DNA of 55,541 nucleotides, taken from CAZKHG01 sp964552655. Lineage in GTDB: Bacteria; Bacteroidota; Bacteroidia; Bacteroidales; Tenuifilaceae. The position numbers were made by a program, and so were the translations under genes. The first letter of the stretch is position 1. Each line of letters starts with the position of its first letter. The notes under the pieces were generated by a model. That model ran no database searches. It worked only from the letters and a program-made list of their open reading frames with translations, and had not been told where the DNA came from. The stretch lies in NCBI GenBank assembly GCA_964552655.1, contig CAZKHG010000020.1, positions 1-55,541 of the forward strand, in the 5' to 3' direction. Shown here in pieces: positions 7,197 to 15,771 of the stretch.

Positions 7197-8498
7197 TCAT
7201 CTCCAGAATGCATAAACCTGCTCCATGTTTTCCCTTTCCCGGAGAATCTTAAAATCCATTTGAGAATAATGATACCCGATCACCTTGGGCATTTGTCGGC
7301 TGTTATACCTGGACCACATACTTAACGTATAGGCTCCAACATCGTGAATCAGGATATAATCGCCGGTTTCAACTTTAGGTAATTCAATATCCTTTGCAAT
7401 TACATCACCTGCAAAACAGAGTGGACCGGCAACAATGTACCTGTTTTTATCTTTTCCGTATTTAAGGCGACCCTGGCTATCAACAACCGTAATCTCGTGA
7501 TGCCAGTCTTCGGGGTTATAGCATTTGCGAAGCAAAAAATCTGCGCCTAAATGGGTCATCAGGATATTATACCCCTTCTCCCGTTTCACGTATTCCACTC
7601 TCGAAGCTGCCCATCCGGAATTGGCATGGATATAACGTCCAAACTCAGTGATAACCTTAAATCCGCCTCTGAAAAGTTCAGGTAAGTGCTGCAAAAGCAG
7701 CTGGTAATAATTTTCAAAACTAATGGGCTTAATATCCTTGTGATAGGATACCGGAAGGCCTCCGCCAATATCAAAAACTTCAATTCTTCTATCCAATGAT
7801 CCGGATTTGAATGTTGAATTTACATCAAGGGCAAAATTCAATGTTTTCCTTATCCCTTCAATCATAAGCGGCACCGGACATCCCTGCGATCCGATATGCA
7901 CATGGATACCTTTCAACCATGAGTGTTGGAGAAAATATGCTTTAAGTTCCTCCCAATGATCATTCAGGGGAATCCCAAATTTTGAGATATTATCGGCCAC
8001 GCTGGTTGACATGATAGTTCCCACACCTACCTGTGGGTTAACCCTGATCCCGATTTTACTATTTGATCGTAATGATTTCAGAATATTCTCAATCCGGTCG
8101 AGCTCTTCAAACGAATCGGCATTAATATAAATCCCCTGCTTGAGTGCGTACTCCAACTCAGGGATAGTTTTCGATGGGGAATCAAATACAATCCGGTCGG
8201 CTGTAAAACCAACCTTTTGAGCCAGGTAAAGTTCAGGCCCGCTCGCAACCTCTACCCCAACATTCAGGTTATTTATCTCACTTAAAATCCTTATCAGCGG
8301 ATTTGCTTTAACAGCAATGGCGTGCATTGTATCCGGTGGAAATGTCTCTTTAAGGTTAATTATTCTTTGGGAAAGAAAGTCTATATCGTAAAAAATAACC
8401 GCTGTGTCCTCACTATTAATTGAACTCCTATCTGTAAGGGCAGCATTAAAAACCAGGCTCATCTCCACTGCTGATATATTTGATTTTGATAAAGGCAT
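7197..8498 (-). CDS. PLP-dependent decarboxylase of the DAP/ornithine decarboxylase (LysA-like) family
   Basis: This is a fold-III PLP enzyme of 433 residues. K64 in HAIAVKANP binds PLP. HVHIGSQ, FDIGGGLP and TEFGRYIHANSG are family motifs of the alpha/beta barrel. The C-terminal barrel has GPLCFAGDVIAKD, where true diaminopimelate decarboxylases have C-E-S-x-D. Cys361 and Asp365 are kept but the Glu is Phe, so the substrate may differ from DAP. The ATG at 8498 was preferred to an upstream TTG at 8522, which would add eight residues. The gene lies alone between convergent and divergent neighbours. LysA, or a decarboxylase acting on another amino acid or polyamine, is possible. Confidence 0.75.
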   Translation of the reverse strand: MPLSKSNISAVEMSLVFNAALTDRSSINSEDTAVIFYDIDFLSQRIINLKETFPPDTMHAIAVKANPLIRILSEINNLNVGVEVASGPELYLAQKVGFTADRIVFDSPSKTIPELEYALKQGIYINADSFEELDRIENILKSLRSNSKIGIRVNPQVGVGTIMSTSVADNISKFGIPLNDHWEELKAYFLQHSWLKGIHVHIGSQGCPVPLMIEGIRKTLNFALDVNSTFKSGSLDRRIEVFDIGGGLPVSYHKDIKPISFENYYQLLLQHLPELFRGGFKVITEFGRYIHANSGWAASRVEYVKREKGYNILMTHLGADFLLRKCYNPEDWHHEITVVDSQGRLKYGKDKNRYIVAGPLCFAGDVIAKDIELPKVETGDYILIHDVGAYTLSMWSRYNSRQMPKVIGYHYSQMDFKILRERENMEQVYAFWR

Positions 8499-8688
8499 AT
8501 AAATTTTAAAAAATTGAATCAAAAAAATTATTAATAATGAACCACCGGAAAGTTAAACAATTAGGGAATCACTCACAAGCAGGCAGGGCGAAAAGAAAAT
8601 CAAATTATGATGCCCTTAGGATAACCTATTATTGTGGTTTATCGAAAAAAATAGTATTTTCATCAGGTATATAAACCCGCTATTCTCA

Positions 8689-9765
8689 ATGTCAGTTCAG
8701 GAAATTCTTATAATAGCCCTGGCAACCCTGATTGGGTTGGCGTATCTCCTTAAAGTCAGGAGTTATGATATTTACGAAAAGGAACCTTTGTTCCTGCTAT
8801 TGGTTGTATCGGTAATTGGTGGAGTTGTATCCATTGGAGCTACCGCTTTTCTTTACCTTTTTGTAAAGGTGAACTATACTTTTTCTGATGCTATTTTTAA
8901 GATCGGAATAATCGAGGAGCTCTCGAAGCTGATCGCTCTCATAGCTGTTTACCGTTTAATCAGCAAGGAGTTTAATGAGATTGTTGATGGAATAATTTAC
9001 ATAACTGCCATATCCCTTGGTTTTGCTGTGATAGAGAATATCTCTTATGCTTTTAGTTCCGACTACCCATTTACAATTCTAAGCCTGAGGTCCGTTGTTT
9101 CTGTGCTGGGGCATATTTCTTTCTCAGGATATATGGGCATTGCGTTTTACATCCACAAAAAGGTACATAAAAACTATGTCGGTTTAGGGCTGGCCATAAT
9201 GCTGTCATCGTTAGCCCATGGGTTCTACAATGGTTTTCTTTTTTCTCCGATGTTTAACCTGTTTTTTGTATTCATTTTCATTGCTTTAATTGTTTTTCAG
9301 TTCTGGTTCCTGCGAACCGCTTTAGGGTTCTCGGGTTTTAGAAAAGAGCTGGTGGCTATTGAATTTGAAGAAAAAGATAATCCGGCGCAATTATTCTGCT
9401 GTGGTTGTGAAAGGAAGATAAACGAAAAAGAAATTTCATTTGGTAAAATAAAAGGAGGGTTTTGCAGCGCATGCAAACGTATTATTTTCAGCTATCAGAA
9501 TACCATTCATTTACTCCACTATTTCAGGCCTGTGCTTAAGGCACGGAATTTTTTAAAGCACCTTCAATGGAAAAGAAATAGAATAATTGCCCTGGATGCC
9601 GGGGAGTATGTTCTGTACGATACCAGAACCAGGTTTTTAAGTGCTCCAATCCTGGAATTGAGCCTTTGGTTAAAAACAAGTAACATACAGGATGAATCGA
9701 AAGTATTAAACCGACCGGTAATTGGTTTTCTTCTGAAAAATGTAGGGTTGAAGTATTTACGGTGA
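8689..9765 (+). CDS. PrsW-family intramembrane glutamic-type protease with zinc-ribbon tail
   Basis: The protein has 358 residues from the ATG at 8689. A longer frame opens at a TTG at 8632, but the ATG start places the first membrane helix (EILIIALATLIGLAYLL) at the N-terminus as usual. Seven or more hydrophobic segments follow. PrsW/CPBP-like catalytic motifs are GIIEELSK (the EE pair), VLGHISFSG and LAHGFYNG. After the membrane part, a soluble tail of about 130 residues contains CCGC...CSAC, a probable zinc ribbon, which is not part of the minimal PrsW domain. The family cleaves anti-sigma factors or related membrane proteins. No anti-sigma factor is adjacent here. Confidence 0.75.
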   Translation: MSVQEILIIALATLIGLAYLLKVRSYDIYEKEPLFLLLVVSVIGGVVSIGATAFLYLFVKVNYTFSDAIFKIGIIEELSKLIALIAVYRLISKEFNEIVDGIIYITAISLGFAVIENISYAFSSDYPFTILSLRSVVSVLGHISFSGYMGIAFYIHKKVHKNYVGLGLAIMLSSLAHGFYNGFLFSPMFNLFFVFIFIALIVFQFWFLRTALGFSGFRKELVAIEFEEKDNPAQLFCCGCERKINEKEISFGKIKGGFCSACKRIIFSYQNTIHLLHYFRPVLKARNFLKHLQWKRNRIIALDAGEYVLYDTRTRFLSAPILELSLWLKTSNIQDESKVLNRPVIGFLLKNVGLKYLR

Positions 9766-9873
9766 TTATCTATTCATATGTATTAACCAAATACTAAACA
9801 GCACATTACCACATTACAATAAATATCCAATAAGAGAAATACGGGTAATGGAAATTAAATAAGGTATTTTCTG

Positions 9874-10419
9874 CTAAAGATTCCTAAACTCTGCTTCAAA
9901 CTGTCCCTTGCATTTCGTACACAGGGCAGCATCTTTTTGATCCAGATCCTCAACATAGGTGCTGGAACGCATTACACACGTAGGTGTATGGCAATGAATC
10001 AACCCGAAGGTGTGGCCCAGCTCATGGATAACCTCTTTGGTAAGTCTTTCAATCAATATTTTTTTATCCATTTCTATCCCATACCGCTCATTATATAACC
10101 GGAAAATGGAAACAATTCCGGCTCGTCCGTTCAGGTAAGCCTGCCCGAATATGTAGGTTAAAATCGGGATAAAAAGATCAACGTTGAAAATGCCGAGGGT
10201 TTTGAAAGAATCGAAGGTGTAACTGGTATTAATGTCCTGTAAAAGTTTATTGCCGTTGTATTGCCTTCGGGTGGGTTCGAAATAATCGCTTAAATCAAGA
10301 TGTCCTTCTCTGATCTTCACAGGAAATTGAAATTCGTGGGTAACCGCCTGAGCAAGCCTGTCGAGAAGCTCTTTCTCGAAATGTCCGAAGGAAATTAAAG
10401 TAATTTTGTGCTGGCTCAT
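9874..10419 (-). CDS. amzA: Archaemetzincin-family zinc metalloprotease
   Basis: This 181-residue peptidase carries the extended zinc motif H132-E-L-G-H136-TFGLI-H142-C143. Cys148 and Met150 follow, then C167-x-x-C170, which is the signature of archaemetzincins. The second zinc is held by the four Cys. There is no signal peptide, so it is probably cytoplasmic, as for the family. The physiological substrate of the bacterial members is not known. It stands alone, 62 bases upstream of the end of the NtrC-type regulator gene on the same strand. Confidence 0.85.
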   Translation of the reverse strand: MSQHKITLISFGHFEKELLDRLAQAVTHEFQFPVKIREGHLDLSDYFEPTRRQYNGNKLLQDINTSYTFDSFKTLGIFNVDLFIPILTYIFGQAYLNGRAGIVSIFRLYNERYGIEMDKKILIERLTKEVIHELGHTFGLIHCHTPTCVMRSSTYVEDLDQKDAALCTKCKGQFEAEFRNL

Positions 10420-10481
10420 TCAACCTGGTTAACGCGTGTTAAGAAATACAGCCATTAATCGAAAATCAGCATAATATAATG

Positions 10482-11825
10482 CTATTTATCCGAAGGTTTT
10501 AAGTCGAACTTCTTGATCTTATTATAAAGAGTAACCCGATCAACTTTTAACGCTTTGGCGGTTCTCGATATATTCCAGTTATACTTGGCAAGAATCTGTG
10601 AAATGTGGTTTTTCTCATTATCATCAAGGCTTTCGAATGGGCTTTCTAACAAAGTGCTTTCAATTGGAAGATCCTTAAGGTAAATTCTCTTACCATTACC
10701 AACCACTATGGCCCGCTCAATCATATTCTCCAGTTCGCGAATGTTACCGGGGAATTTATACTCCTCAATTCGTTGCATTGCCAAAGGGTCAATGGTGACA
10801 ACAGGCCGGTTTAAACTTGTACAGTATTTTTTAATGAAATAGTCCACCAGTAAAGGGATATCGCCTGTTCGCTCACGTAAAGGGGGAACATGTATGTTTA
10901 CCACGTTTAACCTGTAATACAAATCCTCCCGGAAAGTTCCTTCCTCAACCATCGCTTTCAGATCTTTATTTGTAGCACAAATCACCCTGAAATCGGACGA
11001 TATCTCTTTGTTTCCTCCCACTCGCACAAAACTTTTTGTTTCCAGTACCCGAAGCAGTTCAATCTGCATTTTGGGTGATATTGTGGCAATCTCATCCAGA
11101 AAAATGGTTCCGCTATCTGCCATTTCAAACCTTCCCTTGCGGTTAAAAAGGGCCCCGGTAAAAGCCCCTTTCTCATGCCCAAACAGCTCGCTTTCGAGCA
11201 AACTTTCTGACAGGGCTCCACAATGAACGCTTACCAACGGGAAAAATTTACGGGAAGAATTTGCGTGAATGGCTCTGGCTATTAGCTCCTTCCCGGTTCC
11301 GCTTTCGCCTGTAATGATAACAGAAGAGTTCGATTGGGCCACGCTTTCAACCTGTTTCAGCACGTTTTGCATCGCCTCGCTTTTGCCTATCAGGTCCTCA
11401 ACATTTTCCAGGGTTGCCACTTTCATTTTTAACACCTCGTTCTCCTCAGCCAGAGCAACCTGTTTGGATGCATTTCTGACAAGATGGGACAGATCATCCG
11501 GATCGAAAGGTTTGGTTACATAATCAAATGCGCCATCTTTCAAAGCTTGAACAGCAGTATCCACTGTGGCAAAGGCTGTCATCACAATTACGATTGATTC
11601 TTTTTTTAATGCCTTGATTCTCTTGAGCATCTCCAACCCATCCATGCCAGGCATCTTAATATCAGCAAGAATAATATCAAAACTTTCGGATTCGAGGATT
11701 GATAGCGCAGCTTTAGCGCTCTCTGCGCACTCCACCCGGTAACCATCCTCTCTGAACCAGTTGTATAACGAATCTCTAACAGATTCTTCGTCGTCAACAA
11801 CTAAAATTGAAATTTTTCTGACCAT
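10482..11825 (-). CDS. Sigma-54-dependent NtrC-family response regulator
   Basis: The protein has 447 residues in three domains. The receiver domain spans 1-120, with acidic D11/D12 and phosphoacceptor D55 in ILADIKMPG. The AAA+ sigma-54 activator domain spans about 140-375, with Walker A GESGTGKE and the sigma-54-contact loop GAFTGA. A Fis-type helix-turn-helix lies at the C-terminus (ISRTAKALKVDRVTLYNKI). It is seven bases downstream of the histidine kinase gene and presumably is its partner. The intact GAFTGA means it should act at -24/-12 promoters. No good GG-N10-GC match was found by eye in the gaps of the adjacent block. Confidence 0.93.
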   Translation of the reverse strand: MVRKISILVVDDEESVRDSLYNWFREDGYRVECAESAKAALSILESESFDIILADIKMPGMDGLEMLKRIKALKKESIVIVMTAFATVDTAVQALKDGAFDYVTKPFDPDDLSHLVRNASKQVALAEENEVLKMKVATLENVEDLIGKSEAMQNVLKQVESVAQSNSSVIITGESGTGKELIARAIHANSSRKFFPLVSVHCGALSESLLESELFGHEKGAFTGALFNRKGRFEMADSGTIFLDEIATISPKMQIELLRVLETKSFVRVGGNKEISSDFRVICATNKDLKAMVEEGTFREDLYYRLNVVNIHVPPLRERTGDIPLLVDYFIKKYCTSLNRPVVTIDPLAMQRIEEYKFPGNIRELENMIERAIVVGNGKRIYLKDLPIESTLLESPFESLDDNEKNHISQILAKYNWNISRTAKALKVDRVTLYNKIKKFDLKPSDK

Positions 11826-11832
11826 ATACTCT

Positions 11833-13479
11833 TTAAGTCTTAATCAGTGGAAAAGTAATTGAGATCGTTGTGCCTTTTCCGGGTTCTGATTTTACATCTA
11901 TTTTGCCTTTATGATTCTGGATTATACCATGAACAATTGCCAAACCTAGCCCCTGTCCGCTGGAGTTCTGTTTTGTCGAAAAGAAGGGTTCAAAAATATG
12001 CGGGATGTCCTCCGGGGCAATTCCAATCCCATTGTCGATGATCTCCACCCTTAACCTATCCTGGTCAAGGTCTCTGGTTCTTATCATCACTTCCCCGCTC
12101 TCCTTTACCGCTTCGGAAGCATTTACAAGAATAGCAATACAGGCTTGTTTGATTTGGTTGGGGCTGCAGTAGATCATGTCCGATTTGGCTGCAAAATCAG
12201 CCAGAAAACTGATGTTGGCAATCTTCATCGGGTGTGCCATCAAATCGTAGGTCTCATTTAAAATTTCGTGGAGGTGTTTTGGTTCAAAATCATCCTGGTC
12301 TTTTCGGGAAAAATCCAGCAGACCCTTCACGATATTCCCGCATCGCTTCGTTTCGCTCTCAATCAGGCTGAGCTGCCTGAGCATTGCCTCCTTCTTAACC
12401 GGATCTATATTCTGATTGCTTAGCTGTTTGTAGATCAAGCGAGTGTATATTAAAATACCCGAGAGGGGATTGTTAATCTCATGGGCAACAGAGAGTGATA
12501 ATTTACCTAACGAAGCTATCCGCTCAATATGAATAAGTTCGGTTTGGGCTGCTCCCAACTCCTCCGTTTTTTTCTGAACTTTATACTCCAGCTGTTGCGA
12601 CCAGTTTTGCAGTTCTGTTGTTGCCTCCTGCAGGTTGTCCAGCATCTCATTAAATGCCATCGACACCATCCGCATATCATCCAGCTGGTTTGGCTTTATT
12701 TCAAGCCGTGTGTTTTTATTCCCGCTTGCCACCGCTTCGCTGGCTTTAATAATCTCATTTAATGGGTTTTTTATTCTTTTGGAAGTGAAATATATTAACG
12801 AAAACATCAAGGCCAGGGTGGTAAGGGTAGCGAGAATAAAAAACCGATTCGATGATTTTTGCAGGGCAAGATCGAGGTTCTCAAGGGGAATTTTAATGAT
12901 CAGGGATCCAAGCACCTCCTCGCTTTCCGGATGAGCATGACAGGCAGCAGTATAGCACGATTTCTCATTCAGAATCGGCGACCGGATCAGGAGATGCCTG
13001 TGCTTATAATCGTTAAAATTCATGCTGCACTCACTGTTCATCTCCAGTATTTTGTACGATTTCTCTTTTCTGGGAAACATGTTTTGTATATCGGAGTGGC
13101 AGCTGATGCAATCCGGGTTACTGTGATTTGTGGCATCGTTTGAGAATGAGGTGTACGCCAGGCTGTCGTGATTATCATACATGTTTACCTCATCAATACC
13201 GGGCATAGTATTTATGATATCAAGTGTAGTCTGCAAGGCGCTGTTATTGTTCTCCAGCATTGATCGATAAAGCGAACCCTCAACCAGGTAACCAATATTG
13301 TTGCCGTTTTGGCGGATCACCGTTTTAAGGTACTCCTCGTTGACCGATCTGAAAATCACCCCTAATGAGGCAAATAATACAATGGATAATATGGTTATAA
13401 CATAAATAACCCTACCATATATTGATGATCGGATCTTTAGATATCTCCTGAAAATCGGTTTCCCAATTCTTTTAATCAT
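11833..13479 (-). CDS. Membrane histidine kinase with two c-type heme motifs
   Basis: This is a 548-residue sensor kinase. TM1 lies at about residues 22-44 and TM2 at about 212-232. Between them lies a periplasmic domain with C124-I-S-C-H128 and C175-YTAA-C180-H181. The first is a standard CxxCH c-heme motif and the second a CX4CH variant. HAMP follows TM2, then a coiled coil (about 285-318), the H-box with H333 in SVAHEINNPLSG, and a HATPase domain (DNGIGIAPEDIP, GQGLGLAIVHG). The heme pair suggests sensing of redox state, O2, NO or a similar ligand outside the cell. It is transcribed with the NtrC-type regulator and lies directly downstream of the lipoyl-like/NrfD/Fe-S genes, which are probable targets. 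Confidence 0.9.
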   Translation of the reverse strand: MIKRIGKPIFRRYLKIRSSIYGRVIYVITILSIVLFASLGVIFRSVNEEYLKTVIRQNGNNIGYLVEGSLYRSMLENNNSALQTTLDIINTMPGIDEVNMYDNHDSLAYTSFSNDATNHSNPDCISCHSDIQNMFPRKEKSYKILEMNSECSMNFNDYKHRHLLIRSPILNEKSCYTAACHAHPESEEVLGSLIIKIPLENLDLALQKSSNRFFILATLTTLALMFSLIYFTSKRIKNPLNEIIKASEAVASGNKNTRLEIKPNQLDDMRMVSMAFNEMLDNLQEATTELQNWSQQLEYKVQKKTEELGAAQTELIHIERIASLGKLSLSVAHEINNPLSGILIYTRLIYKQLSNQNIDPVKKEAMLRQLSLIESETKRCGNIVKGLLDFSRKDQDDFEPKHLHEILNETYDLMAHPMKIANISFLADFAAKSDMIYCSPNQIKQACIAILVNASEAVKESGEVMIRTRDLDQDRLRVEIIDNGIGIAPEDIPHIFEPFFSTKQNSSGQGLGLAIVHGIIQNHKGKIDVKSEPGKGTTISITFPLIKT

Positions 13480-13546
13480 GTCGTGAATTTAATTCATTCT
13501 TACACCTTTGAAAGTTACAAAAAAAGAGGTTGCTATAAAAATTATT

Positions 13547-13639
13547 AACCACAATGAACACAAAGTCCCTGCCCTGATCACATAAAGAGGCTTATCCACT
13601 TTTCGATTTTTGGCGAATCCTATTGTGTTCAATGTGGTT
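13547..13639. repeat. 93-bp inverted repeat element
   Basis: AACCACAATGAACACAA (13547-13563) and TTGTGTTCAATGTGGTT (13623-13639) are inverted 17-bp arms with one mismatched pair. The element fills the gap between the histidine kinase start and the end of the interrupted GcvH-like gene. Similar ACCACAAnGnACACAA elements are scattered in Bacteroidota genomes. It could form a long hairpin in RNA and separate the two transcription units. Confidence 0.6.
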
Positions 13640-13666
13640 TAAACAGCCGCGAAGTCATTCATCAAT

Positions 13667-14377
13667 TTAGCACAGGAACTCATTCTGAAAATCCTGCCAA
13701 ATTTCTTTTGGTAGCTCTGAAAGCGTGTTGTCGCAAAGTTCACCACCATCCTGCAATGTTACCATTGACATTTCCGGGGCATGTTTTTTTATGGATACCG
13801 CCAGGAAATCCTTGAATCTCTCCAACTCGCGTTTAGCCCACTCTGTGGCGTTTTCGGCCAGGTAGTACGAGTTTGTTTCGGCAATCCAATTTACAGGTTT
13901 AATTTTATAAACCCAGCCTTCTTTGTAGGGATCGCTGTTAACCCGAACTGGCTCTTAATGTAATATGGGATTGGCCTTTATAATTTCTCCGGTAATGGGA
14001 GAAAGAATTTTTAGCTGCTTCCCATCCTTTTCAATTTCCGTAAGTACATCTCCTTTACTTATCTTTTCGCCGGGTTGTTTAAGGTTTGTGAATTTAACCT
14101 CTCCGGTAAGATGAACAAGAAGGTCATCCATGCCCACCCTGGCAGCTCCCGATTCTTCAAGGAAAGTCCATGTATGATTTTTACTGTAAAATATCCCCTG
14201 CGGGATTTTCAGGGTGTTAACCGTTAAACTACCTATAACTTTTCGGATCTGCTGAACAATCTTCGTTCTCCGGTTCAGTATAATCCAAAAGGGAATCAGT
14301 ATAGCGAAAAACGCTATTATTACCAGGTACTCAATTCCCTTAGTTTCGAAAATGTTTGTATAGCTGAATCCTTCCAT
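13667..14377 (-). pseudogene. Membrane-anchored GcvH-like (lipoyl-domain) protein interrupted by an in-frame TAA
   Basis: The first open part, 13955-14377, encodes 140 residues. It has one membrane helix (about 16-33), a basic segment and a GcvH-like hammerhead fold beginning IPQGIFYSKNHTWTF. The modification-site turn reads EKDGKQLKILSPITGEI, with K120 at the lipoyl-lysine position. TAA at 13955-13957 then stops translation. The same frame continues for 95 sense codons to TAA at 13667-13669: SDPYKEGWVYKIKPVNW, as in GcvH C-termini, then LQDGGELCDN and a final EIWQDFQNEFLC. The C-terminal domain of the 560-residue paralogue (16677-18359) aligns across the stop (SPYYDGWIYTVEPTNW, LQDGGEIKDH, EVWDDFQTKFI). 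One base change therefore split the gene. Read-through or a base error cannot be excluded. Confidence 0.8.
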
Positions 14378-14526
14378 ATTTTTGTTAATTAAATGTTGTT
14401 TCCCCTATTTTAACTGTACTGAATTTAGATTGACAATTAACGAATATTGATTTAAAATGTCTTATTTATATCAAAACATGAATAACACAGAACAAAAATT
14501 TGTAAATCGTTAATCTAACTCAATAA

Positions 14527-15771
14527 TCAATCCGATAATACCGATTTTTCCTCCTTTACCCATGCCGGTGATTCGCGAAGTACGGGCATTCGATTGATAA
14601 CCCATCTGAAAATCCAAATCTCAGTAAAAATCACGGTTAAAGTTACCACAAACTCCATCCACGTTGGAATATACCTGATAGGCATATCCCATCTGAAACC
14701 AATGATGGTAACATTCAACCGGTTTAATATTACCCCAACCATTGTGATTATGGCGGCAATTTTAACTACCCTGATATTTACCCTACGGTAACTGTAAAAA
14801 AATAGCAGCATTGGGAGAAGGACAAATCCGAATATCTCCAGCATATACCAGTAGCCCATTGGGGTGTTCAGGTATTCCCACCTCTTACCGTGTATGAAAA
14901 TGATAATTTGCAGGAAGAAGTAGGCAAACATGGCCACAGAGCAAACTTTGGATAAACCGTGGACAATGTCATTGTGCTTACGATGATTTTTCTCGCTAAT
15001 TTGATCGGAGAATACTTTATGGGTAATTGACCCCTCAAAAATCACCATCGAAAGGCCGGCGAAAATGCTGGATATAAAGAATGCGATAGGTATAAACTCC
15101 GAGTACCACAGCGGGTGAATTTTGTCCTTAGCCATTAAGTACAGTGCACCCAACCCCGACTGGTGAAGCATTGAGAGTGTTATCCCAAAAATAACCGCAC
15201 CGATAGTCATACCAGAAAGTATCTTTCTTACTCGTTTAGCTCCCAGCCATTCTGCAATTGCTGGAGAAAACTCCACCAGCTGGGCTATCATATAAAGCAG
15301 AAAATGCCAGGCAACCAAAAAAAGGACAGAGCTGGTTCCAAAGTTATTCCCAATTATTGGATTTACTACATTCCATGGCCGGCCAAGGTCTAATAGCAAT
15401 GCACCAGCATAAAAAAGATAGGCAAGGAATCCATTAAGCACGGTTACCCGAACAATGGAATGGTATTTTTTCATGTTCAATATGTAAACCATGAATGTTA
15501 GAACGTATGCTCCACCGGCAAAAGCTACACCGGTTACCACATCAAATCCGATCCATAATCCCCAGGGAATATCCTGTGATAGGTTTGTAATAGATCCTAT
15601 TCCCTTCCAGAACCTGATAACAATTAGTACCAACCCAAGTAAAATAGTTGGTATTGAGATTATATTAAATGGCGTAAATATCTTCCCTTTGGGTTTCAAT
15701 TCATTGAGGAAGAATTTCCAGATGGGCATGCCATCATTATCCTTGGCTATGGGGTAAACTGAGTTACTCAT
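14527..15771 (-). CDS. NrfD/HybB-type integral membrane quinone-interacting subunit
   Basis: This 414-residue protein has about ten membrane helices and belongs to the PsrC/NrfD family. LSMLHQSGLGALYLM and the overall length are closest to HybB, the cytochrome-free quinone-reacting subunit of hydrogenase-2 type complexes. It would exchange electrons with menaquinone in the membrane. Its start overlaps the end of the Fe-S protein gene by eight bases, so the two products surely form a unit (HybA/HybB-like pair). No hydrogenase, molybdopterin or cytochrome subunit accompanies them. The gap of 149 bases to the next gene downstream holds no recognisable feature. Confidence 0.88.
   Translation of the reverse strand: MSNSVYPIAKDNDGMPIWKFFLNELKPKGKIFTPFNIISIPTILLGLVLIVIRFWKGIGSITNLSQDIPWGLWIGFDVVTGVAFAGGAYVLTFMVYILNMKKYHSIVRVTVLNGFLAYLFYAGALLLDLGRPWNVVNPIIGNNFGTSSVLFLVAWHFLLYMIAQLVEFSPAIAEWLGAKRVRKILSGMTIGAVIFGITLSMLHQSGLGALYLMAKDKIHPLWYSEFIPIAFFISSIFAGLSMVIFEGSITHKVFSDQISEKNHRKHNDIVHGLSKVCSVAMFAYFFLQIIIFIHGKRWEYLNTPMGYWYMLEIFGFVLLPMLLFFYSYRRVNIRVVKIAAIITMVGVILNRLNVTIIGFRWDMPIRYIPTWMEFVVTLTVIFTEIWIFRWVINRMPVLRESPAWVKEEKSVLSD

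Noticed and set aside
8632..8688. N-terminal extension of the PrsW-type gene
   Set aside because: It begins with TTG and adds non-membrane residues before the first helix. The ATG at 8689 fits the family better.
13955..14377. GcvH of the glycine cleavage system
   Set aside because: It has a membrane anchor, lacks the E-S-V-K-A site, and no gcvP or gcvT is nearby.
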